Origin: Rallus limicola | Taxonomy: Eukaryota > Chordata > Aves > Gruiformes > Rallidae | NCBI GenBank assembly: GCA_022605955.1 | Contig: JAKCOZ010000008.1 | Coordinates: forward strand, 24,615,083-24,679,082 | Length of the DNA stretch: 64,000 nucleotides | Reading direction: 5' to 3' | In this document: positions 1-12,970 of the stretch, in pieces | How the letters are laid out: every line of letters begins with the position of its first letter | Position numbering within the stretch: the stretch's first letter is position 1 | The notes under the pieces: model-generated | What the model saw: only the letters and a program-made list of their open reading frames with translations | What the model was told of the DNA's origin: nothing | The model's database searches: none | Position numbers and translations under genes: made by a program

Positions 1-3000
1 CTGGATTTACCTGTGTCATAAGAAATGATGGAAAGCCTTTGCTGGGAGTTATTAAGAAAAATGCAGAGACTGAATTCAGTCCTTTTCCTGTCCAACACTT
101 GCTGAGACTTTATTAGCAAGCATTGTTCACATCTGCTTATGGGGAGCACACCAGAGGAGCATGTGATCCAGCTGTTGCTATGGTATCTAGTGAGATTTTA
201 AGAGAACAACAGAAGAAACAGTGGCAAGAACCCTTCCAGCTGACACCTGAGTTAAAGGGACATTGCCAAAAATGATGAGCGAACATACTTAACCTATATT
301 TGTCAGATTATTTTCTGAAGGAATTGAGTATTTAGCTTTCCAGTGAGAGCTAAGAGCACCTGGAGCCTCTGGGGCAAAGTACAGCAATACCAATAATAAC
401 ATCATGTGATTTCTTTTTAAATGCCTCCTTCATTTAGCAGAATGACATCTGCTCTAAACTGAGCTCTGAAAACATTCCGTAAGCTTAGCTCACCACCAGT
501 GCAAGAGGATAAGCAACTAGTTCTTTGTAGAAATCAATGGGTAGGTGAGGGCACAACAGCTGGCACCTCGAACCAACCTTTCCTTGTCTCCCCCTCATTC
601 CTGCCAGACAGTAGAAAGGCATCAAAACCTTGTTCCCCAGATACTTCTCAAAACAATACTGCTCACCCTAATGCTTTGCTGATGCATTATGAATACAGAC
701 TATCAGAAAAACAGTCTTACAGAATGAAGAACATACAAAAATCCATTTTGGGGACTTTTTCCATCTTCTTCAGACAGAGGTTTTTTAAGAGTTGTCAACT
801 AATAAGCAATGAAAATCCAACTAGCACAATACTCAGCGTTTTGTGAGGGAGCCAGCAATTTGCAGCCTGCAAAGCCTCAGGAGACTGGGCTTTCCTCCCA
901 TTACTGCTGGTACTTCCCTTCAGCGGGTCAGTCAGAAATACTGGGATTACTGTTATGGCTCTGTTTCACGCCTGTTGTCAGCCAGGCTCAGGCTATGATA
1001 ATGTGTTTTGTGAAAGTGAAAACAATGTATTACATATGGAGCATCCCTTGCTCTGGGCTCTGGAAGACATCCATGGGTAAAAAAGCACCTATTTGAGATG
1101 ATGTCATATTTGGTAATAAAGTGGTTGAGAAGCAGCTGTCCTTGCTCCTGAGCAAGTTTTCCGTTTCTGTCATCCCATCCTTGAAGTCTCAGGGATATTT
1201 CCTATGCCTGAGTGTTAACCTGCAGCCATCTGACATGGTCTGAGGTGGAGGGACTGTGAGGCAAAAGCCCAATAGAGGTCAGAGCAATGAGCACCCAGGG
1301 AGCTCAGTCTGCCATGGTGCTCTACCCACCTGCCCAGGGGAGGCTATAAATGCTCCCATTTAGTGCCGGTCCCTCCCCTGTGCCATGGCGTGGTTGTGGG
1401 TTACTGTAGCAGTGTCCAGGAGAACTTAGAGAACTTCCCTCTGTGTGGTGCCCTGGACAGTTCCTCGGAACCAGTGTACAGAGGAGTGCCAGTGACCTAC
1501 CAGCTGGGAAGAGCTGATGTTTGTCATTTCACCTAGTTGTGGACGAAGATTCAATGGAAGCTGATTTTGTCCTGATCTTCCTCCATTTCTAGCATCAGCC
1601 TTGATGATGATAACCTGTGAGAGCCACCACCATATCCATTGTGTAGCTGCAGAACTGCTTTGTATTCCTTGCAAAGAGACACCAGACATGGTGCTAATGA
1701 AAGAATAACACATGCTGTGTGAACAAAACCAATCGACGAATCTACACAGATAGTCTGCTCTGCCAAAGCTGGGAGAGGGCTTAAAAACATATTTCTTCTC
1801 CCTAGTTCCTTTTGAATATTATAGACTTCATGAATTAATCAGGAGAATACTTGGAGCAGTAGGTGGAGATATGAGTGGCTGTTTATGTTCAGCAGGAACA
1901 CAAAATGCTTTGTAAAACTAATCTATAAAACAAAGACTTGCAAGAATTGTGAGCAGTTTAATAGCTCACTTACAGAACTTGATACCAGAATACACAGTCC
2001 AATATCATAGGCCTTTTTTTCTCCCCTGACCGAATATGAACAACTTAAGATATTTTTTTTCAACCAGAAATCTCTTGCCATGACCCAGTCAAATATTACC
2101 ACTCTAGAATGTATTACCCTGCAAACAAAACCAGGAGACAGTGCAGTCTGCACAAGTAGTCCTGCTATGCACATGTGACAGGACAGCAGGGCTGGGCTAA
2201 GAGCTTGGATAAGAAGAAGTGGCTCTCATACGCTTCCAAGATATTTCTTATAAATGGCCTCTGAAAGTTCATCTGCTAATTTCACAGTAACTGTAGGCTG
2301 TAACTTTTAGTAACATGGAAAGAGGCACTTCATGGCAACACTCCTCAGTTCAGCAGTGCCAACAAGCCAGCTTATCAAAATGCTGATAAAGCACCTACAG
2401 AAAAGAAGTTTGGGAACTTCTGCCCAGGGGCCGTTCAGCGCGCTGGTGAATGGACTGAGGAGCGGCAGGAACTGCAGCTAGCGAGGCTGCTGCCTTGGTC
2501 GTGCGGGCACCTCGCTCTGCCCCTAACATCCAGCTCCTCCTCCACTGTGTCTGGCACTAAACCTGTGTTTGCAAACCTCTCCCTGTCTATTCCCATGGAA
2601 TACTAATGTCTGTCTTTTTCCTTGCTTTGATTAATTTTGATTGTTTAAGACAAAATCACAGCCTTCCCTCAGAAAGGGAGACCTTTGGCAGGGACACTAC
2701 AGGAGGTGTGAAATCTTCTGTAATACCCAGTTCTCATCTTTCTTTTTTACAGAGAAGCTATTTAATTGCACTCTCTATTGGTGTCACAAATAACTATTTC
2801 TAGTCTGCTTTTCCTTTGTCTATGTATTTTTGTATCTTTGCCTCAGCTTTGCCTAAAACTTTCAACAAGCAAAAGTGTTTTTAAATAAAAAAAGCTATTT
2901 AGCCATGAGAATTTTCTCTGCCTTCTGTTTCTTGGAACTTCTGTTTCATGGACTTCTCTTCCCACATCTTCTACACCTTTCCATTTGCCCTTCTGTGCTT

Positions 3001-6000
3001 CACTCAGCCTATGTATTAGTGTGATCTCACTTCTGCTATGGTTCTTAGTAATTTCCTCCTTGCAAACCCATTTGCCTCCATTCTCGAGCAGCCAGCTCGC
3101 CACAGCCCTCCATATGCAGTAGGCTCCTATTCCTTTTCCACAGGTACCGTGAGAAGTTACAAATATATCTATATTGATCCAACCATCTCCTCAGTGGCTG
3201 TTCAGCTGCAGAAATCTCAGTCACTCATTATTCCAGTGGGCATGTGGAATAGAAACCTATTGACATGGGAGAATATGAAGGTCTAGATTGCCAGAAGCTA
3301 TCTAGTCACAGGTGACACCATGCATGCCTTCTATGTCCCCAAATGTATTCTCATGTCTGTTTTAAATTTCTACTCATTTGGAGATGAAGGATATTACTCT
3401 CAGTAACAATTTGCTTGGGAAACATGATTTGTAGTCTTGCTAGTTTAGTGAACATTGCTCATTTCCCTAACTTATTTCCATTGCTACATTTTTATTAAGA
3501 TGCTGAGAGTGTCTTGACTATGAGGTAGAACCCCAGGGATTAAAATTAACACCAACATGGTTTCCCTGGAGATTTCAGAACACAAAAGGGCAAAATGCTG
3601 GTATACAGAAGGCAAACCCCTGTTATGGCAACGTGTCTACAGTTGTTACAAAGGGAGGCAAAGCCTTGCAAAGTGAGGTCAATAAACCAGACAGCAAATC
3701 AAGCTTATGAAAGTCATGACTAGTGAACTACATTAAAACGTTATCTGGGAAATGTATGACAGCCATGGATGAAATAACTTTTGTCTCAGGAAGGAGAGTG
3801 GGAGCAGACTGATTTAATCTGTCGAGAAGCAGGGAAGTAACACTGAATATTGATACTTTGGGAACTGTGAATGGACTAAATGACACAGAGTCAGAGGCAA
3901 ACCAATGCGAAGTGACAACACAAACACAAGGCTCTGTTTAAAAGTTCTTATGTGACATAAATGGAAATGAAGCATTATAAAGAGGCTTGTTCTTCTAGAG
4001 AATCTCTCTCTCTTATTTTTTTTTAATGTGTTTTATACTGTTTAGAGCTCATACTGTGTTTTGTTCACCAAATGTTCCGAACTATTGCCCAGTGAGAAGC
4101 AATATGAATTTTTTTTTCAATGCAGACAGCAGGTGATATTGAGAAAGGATTCTGAGTTTGAAAGCAGGGGGCTTAAATTTGTTGAATCTTTGTACCAACG
4201 TCCACATATGGCTTTCAGAATTAGCTCAAGTGAAGAGATACTCCTGCTTGGAACCTGAATTTCAGTTAGTTCAATTTACAATAACTAATAGCAGTTAGAA
4301 AAGATAAATAATAAATTTAGCAAGTCCAATTATTCTCTTTATAAATACTCCCAATAGGACTGAAATCTGGTAACTGAATGTGGTGATTTACTTGAAAAGT
4401 AAGTGGCCAGCTGGCTGGTTTATCAGAAACAAATGATCCTTCCCCAGTACTTGCTCACTTCCTCTGAAAGCTGTAACTGTTGCTGTTCTGCAGCAGATAC
4501 TCTGAATACAAAGAACAAAGTATAAATGGCTGTGTTCCAAGCACACATGGTAGTGGCTTTATTATGAGCTAACTACACACACTATGTGATGCAGTGGTTT
4601 TAAGGAGCAGTAATGGCTTTTATTAGACAAATATAATTGGAAAACCAGGCAAGTTTTCTTCAAGTCTAGAACAAAAGCAGTTGCCCTCAAAGTTAAACAT
4701 AGGTTGAGAACAATTGATGTGAATTTAATTTTCAAATCTCTCTAAGACTCTTAGTTCCAAATAGCCTTAAGACTTATTGTTCAGCACTTAAGGTACAAAA
4801 CTCACTCAGCTGACACAAGAGTACTGTGGTTCCAACCCCAAAGATCCCAGGCATCTTTAAAACGTATTCTTAACAGCCTATGGCTATGAATAAACTGTCT
4901 TTGATAGCTGGGTTTCAGTTCAGGCTTGTTCTGCAAGTTGAGTGCTATGGAAAGCTATAGAAATCTGCAGAAACAAGTCCAAACTGGAAGGAGCACAAAT
5001 TAGAAGAGGAAAAGGAGGGATGTGCCAATGAGCTCTGTAACCTGTTTCTTCCCTGGAGGGTGCCTGCAGTGCACTACCATGGAGAGTTCACTGCTCTGTA
5101 CATACAGAAATTTCAAAGATGTTATGTGTGGGAAACCTCTTCGGAAGCAAAGGAGTCGTCCATCCTAAAAGCATTAACACTGGCAGATCCAGTCCAAGTC
5201 CTTTGATCAAATAGTGACAGCCCAAAATATTACTGAGTAGTACCAGCTCTATCCTGTGCTTCAAGGGAACAGCAAAGCACCATGATCTGAATTACACATT
5301 TGGTCCACAGGCTGCATTAAGCCCTTAGAAAAGGAGGTCACCCTTCATATCTCTAAAAGCAGTAGATGAAATAAAGAGAAACATGAACAGCAGGGGAAAG
5401 AGAAGAGCTCTACCAAATGAGAAAAGACATATGAGACTTTGTTTCTCCTGAGAATGCTGTCTGCCAGGTTGGTATAAAATGCCGACGTTCAAATACCTCC
5501 TCAATTAGAGTTCAGGCTGTACAACAGCGCTTAGCTAACGCGCTTCTGAATGGAAAAGGACACTACTGTCTGTAGGACTTGCATGCTCCAATGGTATCTA
5601 GCCATCACCATCAAATTGTAGAATCAGGAAAAACCAAATATCACACAGCAACACCTGTAAGATCCAGAAGTGGCGTGAGAGCCATTTAGAATCATTCCAC
5701 TTTCTATAACGTATCACACCAAGCTTTTCTGTAGATGCTGCAAGCACGAGGAAACAACAAAAGCAAAGGAGAAAGGAGGCAGTAGAACTTAAAAAACTGT
5801 GTTGAGTAACATCGGCTCTTTGCAAGTCACTATTGTGTACACACACTCACTCATCTCTCTCTTCTAAGTCAAAGACTAAATCAGATTCAGCCAGAAGGTG
5901 GCCTAATTAGATTGCTTTTATAGTCAAGGTAGCACCATCCGGGGTCATTAACACCATAAATTGTAGCTGTCCTTTCATGAGAGAGCACTACAGTGCTTGA

Positions 6001-9000
6001 TGATCAGAGGAGGTAGAGCTGAGTGGCTTTAGAAATCAAGAGAGAAGGAATCAGAAGAGCATGGGAGACTTTTGGGGTTGCATTCCAGAGGGTTTTATGA
6101 AACATTATGTATTAAGAATACAATGGTGTCTTAAACAACAGAAAACATCATCATGGAGAGTATTTATGCTTTATGGATTCATCATGAATTTTTAGGCTCT
6201 AAATATGTCTTTGTCTCCTGTGCTCCTGTGTCACACTGGAACTTTCTCAGAGAAATGAGGAGCCAGGAACTATGCATGATTCAGGCATAAGATAAGATAT
6301 CCATAGAGCAATGTTTGGTATTAAAAATATCATATACATGAGAAACCTTTCCTTTTTCTACCCTCTCTGTTTTGAAAACAAAGACAGTGTCTTTGACTAT
6401 TACTGCTGCTCTTCAGAGGTAAGCACTAAGACTTCACACAGCAGATCCCTCAGTGGGGACCAGTGCTATGGCGTGGCCAACTTTAACCACTGTTGCACAG
6501 TCCAATTGAAAAAGATCCTGGTATTTAACATTATGTGAAATTAAGGCCTTGTCTCCATGCATCTACAGATGCATCCAGAAACCAAGCCACTATTCAAAGA
6601 ACATGCTTGCCAGCTTTATTCACAAAGAGCTCAACTGTCAGAAGTCTGACACATGGAAGAGCACAATGGCACAAACAAATAGATGTGCAGGTTAGTTACT
6701 CTGTATGTGAAGCAGGCATGAACTAGAAAATTGATCTAGATGCAGGAGAGCATGTGGGAGAAAGAAAGGCACAAATGTAGGACTGTGTCTGAGAATGGAA
6801 TAGAAAATTACCTAGACAAACTATTTTAAGGAACCTTTTTCATTATTAAGCCAATACAGCTATAAATCAGAGAACTAAAATTCCATAGAAAGGATATTAT
6901 TTGCATAACTCAAATTTCCAAACGACGGAAGTATTGGATCTTTTTAAGATTCACAAGAGCTGCGTGACCCTGCCGCACTTCTCATCATGTGGCAGATGAT
7001 CATCCATCATCCCAGACAAGAAGAGAATTCTGGTTTTTGCAGTGTGGGAGTTGATTTTGATGCCTGGGGAAAAAATATATATAATGCCTGGAGAGTGCTT
7101 TCAACATGAAGTTAACTTTTCTTCACAGAGCAGAAATGATCATGAAGATGACGCTGAAAGCCAAACTCCACAGCCTGTATCAAGACATAGTGGTGAGATA
7201 AAGAATGAGCCTGGAAGAAACGGCTTTTGAGAAAAATGAGGCAGTTTTGACATGATCTGGCTTCCTAAGCAATAAATGATGTGGTTATATTGAAAATTAT
7301 TTTTAAAGAAAATGGTGCAGATTAGATGTTTTGGTATTTTTCTTTTGGTTCCATTTCCCTTTGCATGTCCACTGTTAAATGCCATACAGTTTGAAGTAAA
7401 TAATAGTTGGCTCCACCGTGTTAACCAAAGGTATTACAAAGCACAGAAGGGTTGTCATGGAGACAGAAATTCTTAAGTGAAGCAATCGAATCCCTAAAAT
7501 ATTTAAGCCACACTTACTCTCCAGGACAAACATGAGTGGAATATTTGCAACAAGAAGCTACGTTGGAATTTCTCATGTTGAAATTGAAAAAGAAAATAAA
7601 CCAAAACCCATCTCAGGAAATAAAATCAAGTGCCTGGTAGATGTGTTTAAATGAGAACAAGAATGTGCACAGCCCCTTTCATGTCTACACAACGACATGT
7701 CAACGCATCTCAGGGCACGAAATGCACATAGCTACATCTGTGATTTCCACCTGCTTCCTGGCTGAAGTGGTGCAATGTGTCTTTTCTGATGAAGAAAGAA
7801 GGTTTCTCTGGGGGTACAAACCATCAAGAAGAATGAACTGTATTTTCATTTTGTCTGCCATTTCTTTTTGAGTGACTGCTTAACTTGTTGAGTTGAGGGC
7901 AGTGAGTTGGTAATGTACAAAGGGATATGTGCCTTGCAAGAGTACACCAATGAGGTAGCTCAGGCCTACAAAAATCTAATTCCTACCTGGTGTTGTTTTA
8001 ATACCAACTCTTCTCAGACCCTAAATAATACAAGGAGCAGCTGCCAGAGGCAATCTTTTGATCACCTTTTCCATCACATTTAATTAAGCTAACTTTGACC
8101 TGCTAATTATATCTACAAGCAAAAGCCGGGACAAGAATTGGATAGCTGAAGCCCGTGACCATCACTGCTGGGAGGTATTACAATACAAATTTTGACCAGG
8201 TTTTCAGTCTTTCCCATTACTCTTGGCCCTTATTTCTCCTTTCTGACAGGTTTCTTTTTCTCTTTTCTTTGTACCATCTACTCATTTCCTCTCCTCACTT
8301 TGCACTAAGCAGCAAGAGGAGAATACCAAGGAGTCAGAGGAAAGGAGCAAAACACTGGCTGAAAAAAGAAAGCAGAATTGGAAATCTGAACAGATGTCTC
8401 AAGCAAAACTCCTATGGACCTTTACTGGGATATCTGCCCAAGTAAGAGAGCATGAAGAGGGCAGGAAATGGCCTAGAGAAATCTTTAAAATATTACAGAG
8501 CTTGTAGTTAATTCAGATCAAGTATTCCCGGGGACAGTTTGTGGTAATGAGGAGAATGTGCTGAAGGTGTAGGAGGAACACATAGTTTTTGCAATATTGC
8601 TGCTTTCCCAGGCTCTCTTGAGTCTGTCATTTTGAGAGCTCTGTTTTAACCCTCAGGAGAACACCAAGTGGAAAATGAAAAGGTTCAGTGTGAGATAATT
8701 TATGGCAGGCCAAATACCAAATTTATACATTTGGCTTAATAATAAATCCCCCCACTCATTTATGCAACTTCCGAAAGTTGCTGATAAAGGAGCCCTGTAT
8801 TCCCTGAAAACACTAAATGGTTAGAGGGCTGCAGCTCTGACAGCTAATATCCACAGAATGCATAATGTAAGTGTCTCATCACCTCCTGCTGCTAATTGAC
8901 AGAGAAAAGTAGGAGATGGGCAGATGGTTCCTCATCTGATAGCTGGTCTACCCCCACACAAACCACTGATAGCTGATACTTGTGATGCAGGGGAATCTGG

Positions 9001-10589
9001 GACACTGAATTTGTCACACCTTGGCACCCCCCCATAAATTTGTGTCCTCCCTTAATCTTGGCTTCCTACTTCCTCTCCCTTATGAAGCCAGCTCCAACTT
9101 CCTCTCCTCATTTTCATGGCTCTCAATGTTTCAAACATTGCATCTCTGTTTTTCCTTTCTCATTTCTGATGAAGGCTCCTCCAGGTCTCTCAAACAACAT
9201 CAAGCTGTTTTTAGCACGGGAGTTTACAGTTCCTGGTAGCAGCTTGCACCTTCTCTACTTCACATCTCTTATTTATTCTTATACTGCTCCACGATCTCTT
9301 TCAGAAAGCATTTACAGCAATGCAGATCCCCCAAAATACATGACTGTTGCAGCACTCGTTCTGTTATTTTGTGAAAGGCTCTCACAAGTTTGAAAGGGCA
9401 GTGGTTATCTCACACAGCTCAGGGAGCTCACTGGCTTTTTCAAGCACTGACCTCTGTTTATGTGCAGATTAAATGCAAGGATCTACTTTTCAAGACATGC
9501 ACAGCGGGGCTTCAAAGGAACAAGTGAGCAATTATACAGTGACTTCACCAGTGTATCACTGTTATGGGTCCTCTGGGCTACTGAAGTATTCCAAGAGCAG
9601 TCAGGGTGCATGTTGTTCTGGGTATAAAGGCCTCCCACTCCCATGCACTCCTGATACTATTCTTGCACCCTGGGGGCTATGCAACAGAGAAGCAGCATCA
9701 CCCTGTTCACCATCAGCCTTTATTCCACAAAGATAGTCCAAGTAGTGGCTGTGAGGGTGACAGCCCTCTGTCCTTGGGATGTCCAGCACAGACAAGTCTG
9801 GATTTTAGAGTTTACATGAGTCCCTACAGTCCTTGCATAGTCTTAAGGTTGATGGAGCTTTGGAGCAGGGTGACATGTTGACTGAGCTGGCTGTAGCCCA
9901 AAGATGGCACTACTTCAACAGTTATACAAACAATAAAAAGGTTCGGTTAATTATCAGGCTTAGACAACTCATGCAGCTCTCACAAAGAACTCTTCTCCTC
10001 TACATATGCAAACACTGTAATTTTGGTATTATGCTGTTTCAGTAATGGATCATTTGGTAATCATTCATTAGCTGAAGCACTCATGTCCAACAGCAGCACA
10101 GTATCTCATCTCTGGCACCTTCAGAAACCCTCAAGAGATGATTAAAAACTCCAAAGCCCTCAGAAATCTCAGAGTCTGGGAATCCTTTTGTTTTAAATGA
10201 AACTAAACACAAATTTTCCCCTGAAATGCTCAGCTTGTTCTGAAAGCCTGTTTAAATCAAATGCAGATACAGTCTATTCTTTCTGCAGAGCCATTTGTCT
10301 GCTCAGAGACAGAGAAGAGTTTTGCAATGTAAGTGCATGCACATCTCCCCATAAAACACACTCCACACCCAGGGCTGTGATCAGTTGAGTGTCCCCAGGA
10401 CTGAGATATTTTAATAACACTGCAGCTTTTTGGAAGAGAAAGAAGGGGAGGAAGTGGAGAAGGCATGGGAGGCAGAAAAAGATTTTTCATTATAGGGATG
10501 ACATTTACAAATACCATTCCCTTTGGGTGAGGTTACATTTAAGCTAAACAGCTCAGATAATATTAAAACTGAGATGAGGCTTTATTTCT
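1..10589. other. intergenic 5' flank, no gene recognised
   Basis: AT-rich sequence with only short open frames on both strands, none resembling a known domain. Apart from the GC patch near 2.4 kb I see no repeat family I can name. In other amniotes the next gene on this side of CD28 is RAPH1; none of its exons was recognised. Confidence 0.75.
2425..2520. other. small GC/CpG-rich patch in AT-rich flank
   Basis: About 100 bases with CAGCGCGCTGG, GCTAGCGAGG and GTCGTGCGGGCACCTCG stand out from AT-rich surroundings. It is too short for a CpG island. No coding sense was found. Confidence 0.4.
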
Positions 10590-10815
10590 GGAGTGCTTTT
10601 CTTCTGAGGAACCTGAAACACTTTCAGAGAAGCATGAATTAAGCCTCACAGCAGCAGCTTGTATGAAGCAACAATTATTCTCCATTTAGTAGATGGGGTA
10701 TAAAAAAGCAAAGATGTCACGTGTGTGGTTCAAGGGCGTAAAGGAAGTCTGTGGCACAGGACAGAAATAGAATCCAGACCTCTTGACTCCTAGAATTGCA
10801 CTTGAACCACAAACT
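10590..10815 (-). mobile_element. MIR-like SINE fragment, antisense
   Basis: Read on the minus strand, this has the MIR layout: a region resembling the 'gagtcagac...ctggattc' part of the tRNA-related half, then CCATCTACTAAATGGAGAAT (the diagnostic MIR core 'catctgtaaaatggggataa' with changes), then CTGTGAGGCTTAATTCATG. MIR-type elements are old and shared across amniotes. Confidence 0.7.
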
Positions 10816-11820
10816 CACTTATTGCCTTAAATATTTGAGAAGTTGAAAGCCACACAGCATCAACAAGTCAAAGATCTGAGCAATGCTTGCCTTAGATTTT
10901 GTAAGTGTATACCTAAAATAATATATGCGTAGACAGGAAAAGATACTTACCTGGGGCATTGCATAGTCACTGGACCAAAAGCGTCAAAAGTTGTTTTCTT
11001 CCTTGCTGTGCTGCTGGAGTAGGACTCCCTGAGTCCATCCATGTTCCCAGCTGGGAAAGGATTTCAGGAAATGGGGTTAGGAGAGGCCAGTTAGTGCATG
11101 TTTGTTGACCTGGTCCTTTTTTACTTCAATCAATGAGGTATTTACAAGAAAAATAAATAAATATGCAGAAGTGTTTTGTGCTTTGATAAAGCTGATGCTA
11201 CAGGGAGAATGCATGAGCAAAGGGTGAGCTTTTGTATCTGCAGCAAAAGCTTCTACAGGGCTTAAAATAAGATGTTAAATTATAACAAAGATTGTTGCTT
11301 ATTATTGGTTTTGAGTGGAGACATGGCAGCAAAGATCACCTATTTCTGAGTGCAATTCTTCAGTGTTAAACGGGAAAGGCTACTCTGAAGAGACATTTCT
11401 AAAATGAAAAGTTGCTTGTGCTTTCACTGATTAATGTTTAAAATCTGTCTTCTTGGCTCAATTCACCAACTGCAAGCGTCATACAAAGAAGGCAATTTTA
11501 GACAAGTCTAACCTTCTTTCATGACTAAGGAAAAAAATCCAGTCATGTTTTCCAGTGTTTGATCACTGTGCAGGTTTGTGTGACACTGGCTATTTGCTTT
11601 TGGTCTGAAAGAAGGCCTTTACAGACTGGTATGTGCCATTTACTGAGATTATCTTCAAATTCCGAGACACAGCTGCAACTCCAGTACTCTTAGTTTGGTT
11701 GGAAGGCATTCGTTTCAAAACCAGGGAGAGAAAGAAAACATTTGCCTCCCTGAAGTGGTTAGTCTTGGGAGAGAACTAGTAATACTAAATTAAGAAAAAG
11801 AGAAAAAGGAGACACCTCTT

Positions 11821-11878
11821 GCTTTTATTTTTCTTTTTCCTTTTCTTTTTCTTTTTGATTGTTTGCTTTTTGTTTTCT
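11821..11878 (+). repeat. polypyrimidine low-complexity tract
   Basis: A T-rich stretch of TTTTTC-type units. Just upstream (11793-11808) is a purine-rich AAGAAAAAGAGAAAAAGG stretch that is partly complementary, so the pair could fold as an imperfect hairpin. Confidence 0.7.
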
Positions 11879-12867
11879 AGCTCTAGTATTTAAGACCTAT
11901 TTGTTTGAATGCATTTGTGTTCTGGGTCCTGATTTCTAGCTTCACTGTTTTACAGTGGTACTTTAAAAAACACATAATAGATTCTTTTTAATTGCCCATC
12001 TCCCTCAATGAGCAGCCTATTACACTCAGCAATTGACACACCAAATTAAACAAGGCACTGTTCCAGCCCAGAGATATGCAGAAAAAAGCCAATTTCTGGG
12101 CAGCTCCTTGGACCTGGAAGAACTGCTCTTCAAACAGGGGTAAAGACAGACCCACTTTTTGCCTCATTCCAAAGGAAAGAAGAGCTGGGCTGTTGTGGGA
12201 CTCCAGTCCAAGTCTAACATCTGGATGCCAGCCTTTGTCCCCACACTAAAGCTGTTCCTGTTTTTGTTTATACATATATGCAGTATATCCCTTCACCAAC
12301 AAATGTGAAGGGAAGAGAACCACCAGCAAAAGAACAAGCTAGCAGAACAGCCACGTCCATTAGACATCTCCCCAGAGCAGAATTGCCATCCCTCATTAAG
12401 CTGTGCCATTACTTGTTATTATTACTAAGTTTATATAGCTTCATTGGTGTTTTCCATCCGTACAGGAGCACAATGTCTAAGGATTTGCTGGGGGATGGGT
12501 TAGATTCATTTTCAAATCAGAAATAATCTTTGCTAGGCAGGCAGGCAGTTGAGGATAATTTCTATTAAAAAGAAAATGCGCAGTCAGATACATTTGAGTA
12601 TCAGCCCACAAAACAGACTCATGCATCACTGGCTTCTGAAATGTCCTTTCCCAAAGCCCCATCCTGACACTGCACTGTGTGATTTGAGGGCTGTACCCTT
12701 ATTGTGCTTATTCTGTGGGCTGCAGGTTTGAAAATAGTGCTGTTTTGCTGGTCAGAGTCATTCATATATATTTATTCATATATATTTAATGTATAATGCT
12801 CATTATAGTCCTGCAAGCAGGTGAACCTCCAAGCTGCGATTCCTTGAAGTCTAATGGCAACATGAAC

Positions 12868-12970
12868 TACTGGATTTACTAATGAGGAAACTGATAGAAG
12901 TAATTTGTACAGAGCAGTAATCTGCTCAGATAAAATAAACATAGGGTTGAATCTTTGTACAAAATTCACT
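12868..12970 (-). mobile_element. possible MIR-like SINE fragment
   Basis: AATGAGGAAACTGATAGAAG near 12883 resembles the reverse complement of the MIR core, and the following sequence keeps a weak match up to GGGTTGAATCTT. It is short and diverged. Confidence 0.35.
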
